64,000 nt of DNA, taken from Fodinicurvata sp. EGI_FJ10296. Its GTDB lineage: Bacteria; Pseudomonadota; Alphaproteobacteria; DSM-16000; Inquilinaceae. Of this stretch, positions 1 through 8,884 are shown one piece after another. The notes beneath the pieces are model-generated. The model was not told the DNA's origin, searched no databases, and saw only the letters and a program-made list of their open reading frames with translations. The position numbers and the translations under genes are program-made. Every line of letters starts with the position of its first letter. Within the stretch, counting starts at the first letter, position 1. Location: assembly GCF_040712075.1 (NCBI RefSeq), contig NZ_JBFCVL010000010.1, forward strand, positions 1 through 64,000, written 5' to 3'.

Positions 1-863
1 ATGCCGTCGGCGCAGCGCTCGACGTAAGGTATCGCCATGTGTCGCCGACCGGCCTTGCCGTCGATCTGCGGGTCAAACTGGTGCCTTTTCATGACGACGT
101 CGGCGCGCCAGCCGGGTTCGTTGGCATCGCGGAGGACGCCTCGGCGCAGATCAGGGCTGAGACGCTGGCCGCTGAAACCGAACGCCGGAACGCCGTCGAC
201 AGCCTGACCGCCGGCCTCGCGCACAACCTGAACAACATCCTGATGGTGATACAGGGCAATGTCGACCAGATCGCCGCCGAGCTTCCCGACGATCATCCGG
301 CCCGGCTCAACGCCGACATGACCCGGCTGGCGAACCAGCGGGCAGCAGCAATTACCCGCCGGTTGATGGTCTATTCCGGGCAGCAAACGTCAGACATACG
401 CTCGGTGCCCGTCGATGCCGCCGTCGCGCGTATCGGCGCAGCACTCGACACGTCCCTGCCGGCCGGCGTGCGGGTGACCGTCGATCCCGGCGCAGGCGCT
501 GCAGCGACGGTCGAGGTCGACGCAACACTGTTCGACGAGACACTGGAGGAGCTGACCGCCAACGCCCGTACTGCCGTCGGCGAACGCGGCACGCTGCAGC
601 TTTCTTCAGCGCGCACCGATGGCCGCGACGGCCCCATGATCGTCATCACGATAGCCGACAACGGCACCGGCATGGACGGGGACACCCGCCGGCGCGCCAA
701 AGAGCCGTTCTTTACCACACGCGCCATCGGCCAGGGCGTCGGCCTCGGCCTCAGTCTGGCCGACGGCTTTGCGCGCTATGCCGGCGGCGAGCTGTCGGTT
801 GACAGCACTCCCGGTACCGGCACGACCGTGACGCTGACCCTGCCGCTGCACGGCAGGGCATAG
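1..863 (+). CDS. Sensor histidine kinase, C-terminal part (cut by left edge)
   Basis: The frame is open from base 3, so the gene starts outside the window; a GTG at 39 is only the first in-window start-like codon. The first ~45 residues look like the end of a PAS/PAC sensor domain (GFVGIAEDAS). A phospho-acceptor region follows with the His in AGLAHNLNNIL, then an ATPase domain with the N-box (LEELTANARTAV), G1 (DNGTGM) and G2 (GQGVGLGLSLADGFA). The AHNLNN style and PFFTT motif are typical of PAS kinases of the hybrid type common in alphaproteobacteria. The protein ends 13 residues after the last ATPase strand with no receiver domain. It should autophosphorylate and pass phosphate to an unlinked regulator. 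Signal unknown. Confidence 0.85.
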   Translation, partial: AVGAALDVRYRHVSPTGLAVDLRVKLVPFHDDVGAPAGFVGIAEDASAQIRAETLAAETERRNAVDSLTAGLAHNLNNILMVIQGNVDQIAAELPDDHPARLNADMTRLANQRAAAITRRLMVYSGQQTSDIRSVPVDAAVARIGAALDTSLPAGVRVTVDPGAGAAATVEVDATLFDETLEELTANARTAVGERGTLQLSSARTDGRDGPMIVITIADNGTGMDGDTRRRAKEPFFTTRAIGQGVGLGLSLADGFARYAGGELSVDSTPGTGTTVTLTLPLHGRA

Positions 864-936
864 GGACTTCGGGCCCCTGATCAAACCCCGGCATCGACCC
901 GGCTCTGTCGGGCAAGCCGACCTACATCATCCCGGC

Positions 937-1168
937 CTATCTTTCCATCGCACCTTTGCCTGCCAGAATACGGTCGCGATTTTTGGCGATCCGCGTGCCT
1001 ATAGCAGGGGTGGCCCCATTTCACGGTTTCGCCGAGATCCAGATCGCAGCATATGCGGCGCAGGTCGGCGAGACCCGTCGCCCATTTCCGTGTCGAGCAA
1101 TCCGGTGTGGCAAAGCGGTCGCAGCGTCCGCAACCCTTTGAAAAGAAATCCTCGATATCCGTGATCAA
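937..1168 (-). pseudogene. YdeI/DUF1801-family gene remnant with internal deletion
   Basis: From a TTG at 1168 the first ~50 codons read as the conserved start of the YdeI/OmpD-associated (DUF1801) family: GCGRCDRFATPDCST, then ETVKWGHPCY. The frame then turns to junk. In a different frame directly downstream, ending at a stop at 937-939, the sequence reads RIAKNRDRILAGKGAMER, which is the family's typical C-terminal tail. So both ends survive and about two thirds of the gene between them (the family is usually ~190-200 residues) is gone, with an out-of-frame join near base 990-1000. Family identification is from memory of the motif; the two-frame layout is seen directly. Confidence 0.65.
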
Positions 1169-1216
1169 GCGTTCACCCTCCCGTCACGGCTCTCCCGGAC
1201 ACTGAACAACCGCCGA

Positions 1217-4048
1217 TCAATGCGCCTCGGCCCAATTGTCGCCGATGCCGGCTTCAACCTCCAGCGGCACCGACAGCGTGGCGGCATTCATCATGATGTC
1301 GCGCGCGATCTCGACCGTCCGGTCGCACTGATCGGCGGGCGCCTCCAGCAGCAGTTCGTCATGCACCTGAAGCAGCATTCGCGCATCCAGACCCGCCGCC
1401 GCCAGGGCGGCCGGCAGGGGGCCCATGGCCTTCTTGATGATATCGGCCGCGGTGCCCTGGATCGGGGCGTTGATCGCCTGGCGTTCGGCGAAATTCCGCC
1501 GTGCCGGATTGGGGTCCTTGATGCCCGGCATATGGCAGCGCCGCCCGAACAACGTCGAGACATAGCCGTGCTCGCGAGCGAATTTCCTGGTTTCGTCCAT
1601 CCACGCCTTCAACTCGCCGAACCGCTCCAGATAGGTGCGGATGAACTGGTTCGCCTCGCCCTGGGAAATGCCGAGCTGAGCGGCCAGACCGAACCCGGAA
1701 ATGCCATAGATGATGCCGAAATTGATCGCCTTGGCCTTGCGCCGCGTCTCCGGCGTCATCTGGTCCAGCGGCACGCCGAAGACCTGGCTGGCTGTCATGG
1801 CGTGAATGTCGATGCCCTGCCGGAACGCGTCCTTCAGCGCCTGGATGTCGGCGATATCGGCGACCAGACGCAGTTCGATCTGGGAATAGTCGACCGAGAT
1901 CAGCTTCCAGCCCGGCTCGGTGACAAAGGCTGTGCGGATCTTGCGGCCGGCCTCGGTCCGGATCGGGATGTTCTGCAGATTCGGATCGTTGGACGACAGG
2001 CGCCCGGTGTTCGTCGCGGCAAGACTGAACGAGGTATGGACACGGCCGGCCGGCTCGACGATGTCATGCACCAGCGCATCGGTATAGGTCGATTTCAGCT
2101 TCGACAACTGTCGCCAATCCAGCAGCCGGGCGGCGATGTCGTGGCCTTGGGCCGCCAGCATTTCCAGCACGTCGGCGCCGGTGGAATACGCACCGGTCTT
2201 GCCTTTCTTGCCGCCCTGAATCCCCATCTCGTCAAACAGAACTTCGCCCACCTGTTTCGGGCTGCCGACATTGAATGGATGCCCGGCCAGCCGGTGGATC
2301 TCGGTCTCCAGGGTCGCCAGCCTTTCGCCGAAATCCCGCGACATGGTTTCCAGCACAGTGCGGTCGACGCGGATGCCGGTGGACTCCATTTCCCCGACGA
2401 CCTGGACGAGCGGCCGCTCGATCGTCTCATAGATCGTGGCCATACGCTCACCCACGAGGCGGGATTTGAACAGCTTGTGCAGGCGCAGCGTGATGTCCGC
2501 ATCCTCGGCCGCGTAATCCAGCGCCTTGTCCAGCGGCACCTTGTCGAACGTGATGGCCGTCTTTCCCTTTCCGCACAGTTCGACATAGCTGATGCAGGTA
2601 TGGTCGAGCAGCCGTTTGGCCAGCTCGTCCAGGCCATGGCCATAGGTGCCGCCGTCGAGGACATAGGACATCAGCAGCGTGTCGTCGGTCGGGGCAAGGC
2701 GGATGCCGTGGCGGCGCAAAATCTGATAATCGTATTTCAGGTTGTGGCCGACCTTCATGACGCTGTCGTCTTCGAACAACGGCTTCAGGGCGCCGATCAC
2801 CTCGTCCAGCGGCAACTGGCGAATTCGCTCGCCATCGCCCTCGCGATCGCCGAAATCGAGCGTCCCCTCGGTGCCGTCGGTATGGCCGACGGGGATATAA
2901 CAGGCCCGGCCCGGACGCACCGCCATGGAGATTCCCACCAGATCCGCGCGGGCGGCATTGAGCGAGTTGGTCTCGGTATCGACACCAATGACGCCGGCAT
3001 ACCCCGCTTCGGCGATCCATGCATCGAGCGTTTCTCGGTCCTGCACCAGTGTGTAAACCGCCTCGGACGGCGTGTCGTTCACCGGCTCCTCGACGCGCAG
3101 GGCCGGATGGTCTGTCGCAAGCCGCGACTTGGTCCGCGAGACCAGCGACGGGAATTCCATATGGTCCAGGAACGCGATCAGCTTCACGGCGTCCGGCTCC
3201 GGCACCTTCATGTCGTCGAGCGTTTCCGGCATTTCCACCGTGTCGTCCAGACGGACCAGTTGGCGCGATATGCGGGCGGACTCGGCATGGTCGATGAGGT
3301 TCTGGCGCCGTTTGGGCTGCTTGATGCGCCCGGCATTGTCCAGAAGCGTGTCGAGATCGCCGAATTCGGCGATCAACTGCGCCGCCGTCTTGATGCCGAT
3401 GCCGGGAACACCGGGAATGTTGTCGACGCTGTCGCCGGCCAGCGCCTGCACGTCGACCACGCATTTCGGCTCGACGCCGAACTTCTCGCGCACCTGTTCG
3501 ACGTCGATGACGACGTTCTTCATCGGATCCATCATGGTGACGCCGTCGCCGACCAGCTGCATCAGGTCCTTGTCCGACGACACGATGATCACCTTGTCGC
3601 CGCGCTCGCGCGCTTGACGGGCGAAGGTGGCGATGATGTCGTCGGCCTCGAAACCGTCACGCTCGATCGATGCCAGACCGAACGCCGCCGTCGCCTCGCG
3701 GATCAGGCCGAATTGGGGGCGAAGTTCTTCCGGCGGCTCGTCACGGTTGGCCTTGTAGGCGTCATAGATGTCGTTGCGGAAATTGTGACGACTGGCATCG
3801 AAAATGACTCCGATATACTCGGCATCGATATCGGCCAGCAGCTTCATCACCATCGAGCAAAAGCCGTAGACCGCATTGGTCGGCACGCCGTCGGCCTTTC
3901 GCACCCGCATCGGGATCGTATGAAACGCCCGGAAGATGTACCCCGACCCGTCGACCAGATAATAGGTTCGCCCGCTTTGCGCCGGCAGGGCGGTTTCCGG
4001 GACGGATTGACCGTTGGCAACGGTCGCGGATGTCGTATCGGTCGGCAT
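1217..4048 (-). CDS. polA: DNA polymerase I
   Basis: 943 residues, the usual size of a full three-domain Pol I. N-terminal 5'-nuclease domain at ~28-310 (YYLVDGSGYIFRAFHT, later GVPGIGIKTA helix-hairpin-helix). The 3'-5' exonuclease domain (~340-530) keeps its motifs: GVDTETNSL, GHNLKYDYQIL and YAAEDAD, so proofreading should be active. Polymerase domain ~560-943 with motif A DYSQIELR (~720), motif B RRKAKAINFGIIYG and motif C LQVHDELLLE (~894). It fills gaps in repair and removes Okazaki primers. The start at 4048 leaves a ~25-residue unconserved leader before the nuclease domain; a later start is possible. Transcribed alone, with the YdeI remnant beyond its end. Confidence 0.97.
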   Translation of the reverse strand: MPTDTTSATVANGQSVPETALPAQSGRTYYLVDGSGYIFRAFHTIPMRVRKADGVPTNAVYGFCSMVMKLLADIDAEYIGVIFDASRHNFRNDIYDAYKANRDEPPEELRPQFGLIREATAAFGLASIERDGFEADDIIATFARQARERGDKVIIVSSDKDLMQLVGDGVTMMDPMKNVVIDVEQVREKFGVEPKCVVDVQALAGDSVDNIPGVPGIGIKTAAQLIAEFGDLDTLLDNAGRIKQPKRRQNLIDHAESARISRQLVRLDDTVEMPETLDDMKVPEPDAVKLIAFLDHMEFPSLVSRTKSRLATDHPALRVEEPVNDTPSEAVYTLVQDRETLDAWIAEAGYAGVIGVDTETNSLNAARADLVGISMAVRPGRACYIPVGHTDGTEGTLDFGDREGDGERIRQLPLDEVIGALKPLFEDDSVMKVGHNLKYDYQILRRHGIRLAPTDDTLLMSYVLDGGTYGHGLDELAKRLLDHTCISYVELCGKGKTAITFDKVPLDKALDYAAEDADITLRLHKLFKSRLVGERMATIYETIERPLVQVVGEMESTGIRVDRTVLETMSRDFGERLATLETEIHRLAGHPFNVGSPKQVGEVLFDEMGIQGGKKGKTGAYSTGADVLEMLAAQGHDIAARLLDWRQLSKLKSTYTDALVHDIVEPAGRVHTSFSLAATNTGRLSSNDPNLQNIPIRTEAGRKIRTAFVTEPGWKLISVDYSQIELRLVADIADIQALKDAFRQGIDIHAMTASQVFGVPLDQMTPETRRKAKAINFGIIYGISGFGLAAQLGISQGEANQFIRTYLERFGELKAWMDETRKFAREHGYVSTLFGRRCHMPGIKDPNPARRNFAERQAINAPIQGTAADIIKKAMGPLPAALAAAGLDARMLLQVHDELLLEAPADQCDRTVEIARDIMMNAATLSVPLEVEAGIGDNWAEAH

Positions 4049-4388
4049 GATGTCACCGGAATAGCGGGTTGGGCCGGAGGATAGCAGAACATGGCCCAGA
4101 CCCGCGCCGATGTCGAGACCGGCATCAAGGGGCGGTGGTGAGTAGTGATGGGCCCGGGGTTGCCTTCTATCGCAGGCAGAAATAAATCGATCTCAAGCGA
4201 AACGGCTTCTAGTAGAATTTGGCGTGTTTTTCTAAAAAAAGCTGTGGAGTCTGGCCAATTTTCTCTATTATGGAGGGGTGTGGGCGCGGAACGTAGGGGC
4301 TGACTTCTTGCCGTATCGGGCTTGGAGGCGGCGAAGGTCACGCCGCTCTCGATCGGGCGTACTTCCCTGGAATGAAGGGCGTTGATTC
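4049..4388. other. Intergenic region between divergent polA and a PAS kinase gene
   Basis: 340 bases with no supportable gene. It must hold the promoters of polA (leftward) and the kinase gene (rightward). The stretch 4190-4275 is clearly richer in A and T than its surroundings, with TATTAT at about 4264-4269 as a possible rightward -10, but no good -35 at the right distance. No terminator or convincing repeat seen. Confidence 0.5.
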
Positions 4389-5585
4389 ATGAATTCTTTT
4401 ATGCCGCAGAGCAGCGATCTGCTTGAGTGTTTCGCGGAATGCCTGAGCGACGGTCTATTCATCATTGGTGTCGATAATCGGCTGACCTATGTCAACGCCG
4501 CCTTGTGTGAAATACTCGGCTATGATCAGGCCGAGCTAACCGGAAAGCCCCTCAATCACCTGCTTCCCGATCGGGTGCGCGCTTCTCATGATGAGAAGAT
4601 CGCTGCGTTTCGGACCGGCGTCGTCGATGTCAAGGCGATGGAAAACTGGCGGTCGATTCGCGCCCTGCACAAGGAAGGCGGCGAAATCCCCGTGGTGATC
4701 AGGGTCAAGGCGTATGGCCCGGGCATGAACAACATCATGGGCATTCTGCGCGATATGAGCCAGGCCAGTGCGATGGAGCAGGAACTGGTTGCCTCGAACC
4801 AGCACCTGAAAGCCGCGCTGATGGATGCCGAGGAAAGCCGGATTGCCCAGGTTCGATTGATCGAATCGTTCAGCCAGATTTTCCGCACGCCGATTTCGAC
4901 GGTGATCGGTTTCGCGGACGAGCTCCGGCAATCGGGCAAACTCCATCCCGATCATGCCGACTATGTATCAACGATCCGCGAGAGCGGAGAGGTGCTTCTG
5001 GACAAACTCAACCGCATCCTCGAAGCCGCCAGGGTCCACTCCGGCCGGTACGAGCCCCGGATCGAGCGTATCGACGTGACCGAGGCCGTATCGACCGCCA
5101 TCCGCGACGTCGAGGATGAGTTCGAGAATGCGGAAATTCGGCTGTTGCGTCCGTCGACACCGCTTCCGGCCATCGTCACCGACCGTTCGGCAATCGCCAA
5201 GATCGTTCGCAACCTGGCCCGCAACGCCGTTCAGCACAATACGGGTGATCGACCGCCGCAGATTGCGCTCGACATGGCTGACGAGGAGGGGGCGGTCGTC
5301 AGGATCAGCATCCGCGATTTCGGCCCGGGCTTGCCCTCCAATGTTCTGAAATACATCCAGGATCGGGATTTGACCCACCTCGCTCTCAAGGGCGAGAACC
5401 CGCGGATCGCCCAGGTGCAGCGGCTTGGCGTCGGTCTGATGATGGTTCGGAAACTCTGTGATATTCTGTCCTGCCGGCTCTGTATCGAAAGCACCGCCGA
5501 CGGTGTCTGTGCTGTGGTCGACGTGCCCGACCTGGAAAAGCAGTTCGACGACCGCCAAGCCGCGCTCAAACAAACCGTCGGCTGA
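4389..5585 (+). CDS. PAS-domain histidine kinase-like protein lacking the phospho-acceptor His
   Basis: 398 residues. PAS domain ~10-130 (LFIIGVDNRLTYVNAALCEI; NIMGILRDMS), a coiled linker, a dimerisation/phospho-acceptor-like helix ~150-215 and an HATPase domain ~265-380. The acceptor box that should read S-H-E-L-R-T-P reads S-Q-I-F-R-T-P (Gln163), so the phosphorylated His is missing though the flanking RTP and IGF residues are kept. The ATPase end looks sound: N-box NLARNAVQHN, G1 DFGPGLP and G2 RLGVGLMMVRKL. Family knowledge says such proteins cannot autophosphorylate in the usual way; they may act as phosphatases, partners of another kinase or ATP-sensing scaffolds (inference). No transmembrane segment, so cytoplasmic. 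Single-gene unit; no adjacent regulator. Confidence 0.85.
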   Translation: MNSFMPQSSDLLECFAECLSDGLFIIGVDNRLTYVNAALCEILGYDQAELTGKPLNHLLPDRVRASHDEKIAAFRTGVVDVKAMENWRSIRALHKEGGEIPVVIRVKAYGPGMNNIMGILRDMSQASAMEQELVASNQHLKAALMDAEESRIAQVRLIESFSQIFRTPISTVIGFADELRQSGKLHPDHADYVSTIRESGEVLLDKLNRILEAARVHSGRYEPRIERIDVTEAVSTAIRDVEDEFENAEIRLLRPSTPLPAIVTDRSAIAKIVRNLARNAVQHNTGDRPPQIALDMADEEGAVVRISIRDFGPGLPSNVLKYIQDRDLTHLALKGENPRIAQVQRLGVGLMMVRKLCDILSCRLCIESTADGVCAVVDVPDLEKQFDDRQAALKQTVG

Positions 5586-5741
5586 ATAGTTGCCCTTGAG
5601 GACGCCGGCTCGACATCGGGCACATTCTTTCGATCATGATGATGGCCGAAGCCGGTCTGGACGTTGATTCCGACGTCGACAGGCTTGAAGGCGGGCCGCA
5701 TCGTCATTCAAGGCCGTGATCGCGAGCGGTATCCGATCCCG

Positions 5742-6374
5742 TTACGCCGCCCGGTCCAATGCGTCGATTTCGCGCTGGACGGCCGCTGCCGCCCGACGGT
5801 TCAGGACCAGGATCGTCGAGAAGACGATGGCGACGAAGCCAATGGCGAGCGCCAGGACCAGCGGGTCGCGACCGGGATCGAGAAAGCCGCCGAACGCCAT
5901 CAAAGCAAAACCCGGCAGGAACGGGCCGAGATACCAGCGACCGACGGAATTGAGCGCATCGCGCTGACGCGCCAAAGCGCGGCGGTGGAAACTGACCACA
6001 TCGGCGGCGACGTCGAGTGCCTGTCCGGGGTCGGTGCCGGGCGGTGGCGCCGAAGCGCGGCGATGAAGCTGCCATGCGGCGGCGGCCGCACCGATGACGA
6101 CCAAAAGCGCGCCGGTACGGATAACAAGATCCGCCATCGGCACCGCCGCACGGCCAAAGACCCCCAGGGCCTCGGCCGCGAAAAACAGCCCGACCAGACC
6201 AAAGGCGGCGTATTCGATTGCATTTCGGCGTCGGATCGCGCGCGTGAAGCCGTCGGCCTTGTGCGTCATCGCCGATGGCTCGGCGGGGCTCCGGTCGACC
6301 GGCTGGTCGCGCCATGCGGATTTGACCGTCGCCCAGGTTTGATCGACACGTCCAGATTGTTCATTGTCCGTCAT
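5742..6374 (-). CDS. Four-helix membrane protein encoded with an ECF sigma factor
   Basis: 210 residues from the ATG at 6374, which lies 14 bases inside the end of the sigma-factor gene, so the two are translationally coupled. The first ~65 residues are hydrophilic and cytosolic-looking, followed by two hydrophobic segments (YAAFGLVGLFFAAEALGVF; GALLVVIGAAAAAWQL), a charged loop and two more (GPFLPGFALMAFGGF; LVLALAIGFVAIVFSTILVL). I do not recognise a family. Because it follows and overlaps a sigma gene, an anti-sigma or signal-input role is the natural guess, but no zinc-binding anti-sigma motif is visible. An upstream in-frame ATG at 6398 would add eight residues. Confidence 0.7.
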   Translation of the reverse strand: MTDNEQSGRVDQTWATVKSAWRDQPVDRSPAEPSAMTHKADGFTRAIRRRNAIEYAAFGLVGLFFAAEALGVFGRAAVPMADLVIRTGALLVVIGAAAAAWQLHRRASAPPPGTDPGQALDVAADVVSFHRRALARQRDALNSVGRWYLGPFLPGFALMAFGGFLDPGRDPLVLALAIGFVAIVFSTILVLNRRAAAAVQREIDALDRAA

Positions 6375-6927
6375 CATCGCCTCCGTCATTGGCGGCATCG
6401 GCCATGCGGCGGGTCAGGGTTTTGCGGATCCGGTGCAGGCGCGTTGACACCGCACCCGCCGACAAGCCGACGATGTCACCAATCGCCGCCGCGTCCATAT
6501 CTTCCAGGTACAGCAGCATAATCTGCCGATCCGGCGGTCGCAGGCGGCGGATCAAGCCCAATAGGCGGTCAAGATCGAGGCGTGCGCCGACCCGGCGTTC
6601 CGGACCGGGTCGGTCATCGACGGCGTCGAGGTCCAGGGTAGTGGCGACTTTCCGCCCTCGGCTGTGCCGCCGGACATGCGACGCCGCCACGTTGTGGGCG
6701 ACCCGATAAACCCAGGTCCCAAGGGCGCACCGCCCATCGAATCCGGCAAAACTGCGCCACAAGGCAACATGAATGTCCTGGATCAGGTCGCGACGGCTCT
6801 CCGGATCGGCCTCGTATCCGGCGGCAAGCCGCGCGATCGCCGCGCCATGGCCCGCGCTCGCCTCGCGGTAGAGGGTTTCACGCTCCGCCTCCTGATCTCT
6901 CCCGTTCTGATGGGCTGGCTCCCGCAT
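6361..6927 (-). CDS. ECF-type RNA polymerase sigma-70 factor
   Basis: 188 residues from ATG 6927 (an earlier in-frame start at 6978 adds 17 arginine-rich residues). Region 2 is seen as LIQDIHVALWRSFAGFDG followed by GTWVYRVAHNVAASHVRR, which covers the core-binding and -10-reading helices. After a short variable linker, region 4 reads RQIMLLYLEDMDAAAIGDIV then GLSAGAVSTRLHRIRKTL, the helix-turn-helix that reads the -35 box. There is no region 1 or 3, as expected for the extracytoplasmic-function group. It ends with an Asp/Gly-rich tail and overlaps the start of the membrane protein gene downstream, which probably controls its activity. Target promoters cannot be told from this window. Confidence 0.9.
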   Translation of the reverse strand: MREPAHQNGRDQEAERETLYREASAGHGAAIARLAAGYEADPESRRDLIQDIHVALWRSFAGFDGRCALGTWVYRVAHNVAASHVRRHSRGRKVATTLDLDAVDDRPGPERRVGARLDLDRLLGLIRRLRPPDRQIMLLYLEDMDAAAIGDIVGLSAGAVSTRLHRIRKTLTRRMADAANDGGDDDGQ

Positions 6928-7039
6928 CGGATGGGCTCCTCTCACCGTTCGGCGCCCGGCTTTTGGGGCCCCAAACAATTAGTCGGATGCGCGCGAACCG
7001 TCTTACAGAAAAATCGTGTCCCGGGACCTGTCCATAGCG

Positions 7040-7867
7040 TCAACCGCCGAGCAGAAGTTCGGTCAAAATAATGATAATGACAAAGAAGGTGACGACCTTG
7101 ATGCCCGCGATTATTCGGCTCGACAGACTGGCGGTGCCGTCCGGCCGCGGCTTTGGCGTCAGGTCGATCAGGAAGCGGTTGGTGCGGGCAAAAGCAATTT
7201 CCGGATAGGCGTCGGCGGACTGGAACAGGGGAACGTCGCGATACTTGAACAGGCCGATCAGAGCGACGCCGGCCGCAAAGCCGCCAATATGCGCCCACCA
7301 CGCCACCAGCGCGCCATCATCGTTGGGGAATAGCGCCATCATCACGTCGATGCCGACGCTGAGCCCGACGAATGCACTGGCCGGGACGATCACCGGCAGC
7401 CGGAACGCGACCAGGACCAGTATCCGTGCACGCGGATGCAACAGCAGATAGGCCCCCATGACACCGGCGATCGCGCCGCTGGCACCGACCACCGGGACGC
7501 TGGGCATGGCCGTCAACCAGGCCTCCGCCAGCCCGCCCGCCATCGCGCAGAGGACGAAGAAGATGGCATAACGCCAATGGCCCATGGCATCCTCGACATT
7601 GTTGCCGAAAACCCAAAGCACGACCATGTTCAACGCCAGATGCCAGAAGTCGCTATGCAGGAATGCGTAGGTGACGAGTTGCATCGCCGCCTCGGCCGCC
7701 GTGAAATCGGCCATCCACCCGGTGCGGGTCACGGCGCCGGGGAAAAGGGCATAGAACTCTAGCCGCGGGTTGGCGAAAAAGGTGACGACGCAGATCAAGA
7801 TGACCGCATAGTTCACATAGGCCAGCCTGATATGCTTGACCGGATTGCTGTCGCCGATCGCCAACAT
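7040..7867 (-). CDS. Rhomboid-family intramembrane serine protease
   Basis: 275 residues starting at ATG 7867. Several hydrophobic helices, the rhomboid fold landmark HSDFWHLALNMVVLWVFG in helix 2, the nucleophile motif GASGAIAGVMGAY (Ser130) and the partner His193 in AWWAHIGGFAAG. All expected catalytic elements are therefore present. The family cleaves substrates within the membrane; in alphaproteobacteria the natural substrates are mostly unknown. An in-frame start at 7909 would add a 14-residue Arg-rich leader and is less likely. It lies between the sigma/membrane pair and the amidohydrolase gene on the same strand, about 100 bases from the latter, so it may share its transcript. Confidence 0.92.
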   Translation of the reverse strand: MLAIGDSNPVKHIRLAYVNYAVILICVVTFFANPRLEFYALFPGAVTRTGWMADFTAAEAAMQLVTYAFLHSDFWHLALNMVVLWVFGNNVEDAMGHWRYAIFFVLCAMAGGLAEAWLTAMPSVPVVGASGAIAGVMGAYLLLHPRARILVLVAFRLPVIVPASAFVGLSVGIDVMMALFPNDDGALVAWWAHIGGFAAGVALIGLFKYRDVPLFQSADAYPEIAFARTNRFLIDLTPKPRPDGTASLSSRIIAGIKVVTFFVIIIILTELLLGG

Positions 7868-7972
7868 GTCGCTTCTGCCGCCCCGAACGCCACACCTGGA
7901 AAACCACACCCGAAACCCACATTGGGATCCACTTTCGCGGCAGCCCGACCGGAACTCAATTGAATTCGGCTG

Positions 7973-8884
7973 TCAGGCCGTAACGAAGCGGAACGGCCGT
8001 TCGTTGACCAGCGAGGGTATGCTGCGCCGCGCCGCCGCCACCGCCGACAGGTCCAGATCGACGACACTGAGGCCGGGCGAGGTTTCCATGTCGACCAGAA
8101 CGCGGCCCCACGGATCGACGACCATGGAATGCCCCCATGTATGGCGGCCGTCGTCATGGGCGCCGCCCTGGGCCGGGGCGACGACGAAGCAGCCGTTCTC
8201 GATCGCCCGCGCGCGGAGCAGCGGCTCCCAATGCGCCTCGCCCGTAGGCACCGTAAAGGCCGACGGGATGAACAGGATCGATGCCCCCGCCTTGGCATAG
8301 GCGCGATAGAGATGAGGGAAGCGCAGATCATAGCAGATCGACAGGGCGACGGCGCCCCACGGCGTTGCGGCCATCACGGCCTCGTCACCGGCCCTGAATC
8401 GATCGGATTCGCGCCGCGGTTTCTCGCCCGGCAGATCGACATCGAACAGGTGGATCTTGTCATAGCGCGCCACGATGGCGCCGGTCGGGTCGATCAGGTG
8501 GCCGCGATTGATGAAACGCGGATCGGCGCCCTCCACGACCGGCGTCGAGCCGGTATTGATCCACAAACCATGGCGCGCGGCCAGTGCGCGACACGCCGCA
8601 ACATAGGGATCGGCCTCCTCGACCGTGACCATCTCGCGGGCCGAGGCGTGATCCTTGTTCACCAGACCACCGACCTCGGGCAACGCCAGCAGCTCTGCCC
8701 CCTTGGCGGCCGCTTCCCCGGCCAGTTCCGTCACCGCCGCGACGTTGGGCGCGTGGCTCTTGCCGGAGCACATCTGCGCCATGGCCAGCCGCAGCGTCTG
8801 CTGCCGGGTCGGCGCCGCCGGAATTCCCTCGCTCGCCGGATCTGCCCCCGGTTTCGCCCCGGGTCCCACCCCGTGCTCAACCAC
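7973..8884 (-). CDS. Nitrilase-superfamily carbon-nitrogen hydrolase (Nit1/Nit2-like)
   Basis: 303 residues from a GTG at 8884 that overlaps the stop of glgA, which suggests coupled translation; the conserved protein starts near [11 protein letters not shown], so a shorter version is possible. The Glu-Lys-Cys triad is complete: Glu70 in LLALPEVGG, Lys143 in [11 protein letters not shown], Cys184 in [23 protein letters not shown] and [11 protein letters not shown] are characteristic of the Nit branch, whose members remove the amide from deaminated glutathione (metabolite repair) or act on related omega-amides. Placement behind glgA is probably a matter of transcription, not glycogen metabolism. 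Confidence 0.9.
   Translation of the reverse strand: MVEHGVGPGAKPGADPASEGIPAAPTRQQTLRLAMAQMCSGKSHAPNVAAVTELAGEAAAKGAELLALPEVGGLVNKDHASAREMVTVEEADPYVAACRALAARHGLWINTGSTPVVEGADPRFINRGHLIDPTGAIVARYDKIHLFDVDLPGEKPRRESDRFRAGDEAVMAATPWGAVALSICYDLRFPHLYRAYAKAGASILFIPSAFTVPTGEAHWEPLLRARAIENGCFVVAPAQGGAHDDGRHTWGHSMVVDPWGRVLVDMETSPGLSVVDLDLSAVAAARRSIPSLVNERPFRFVTA

Noticed and set aside
1220-4084. A 954-codon open frame on the plus strand, antisense to polA
   Set aside because: Arises from GC-rich codon structure of polA; its protein has no recognisable motif, and the minus strand reads as a complete Pol I.
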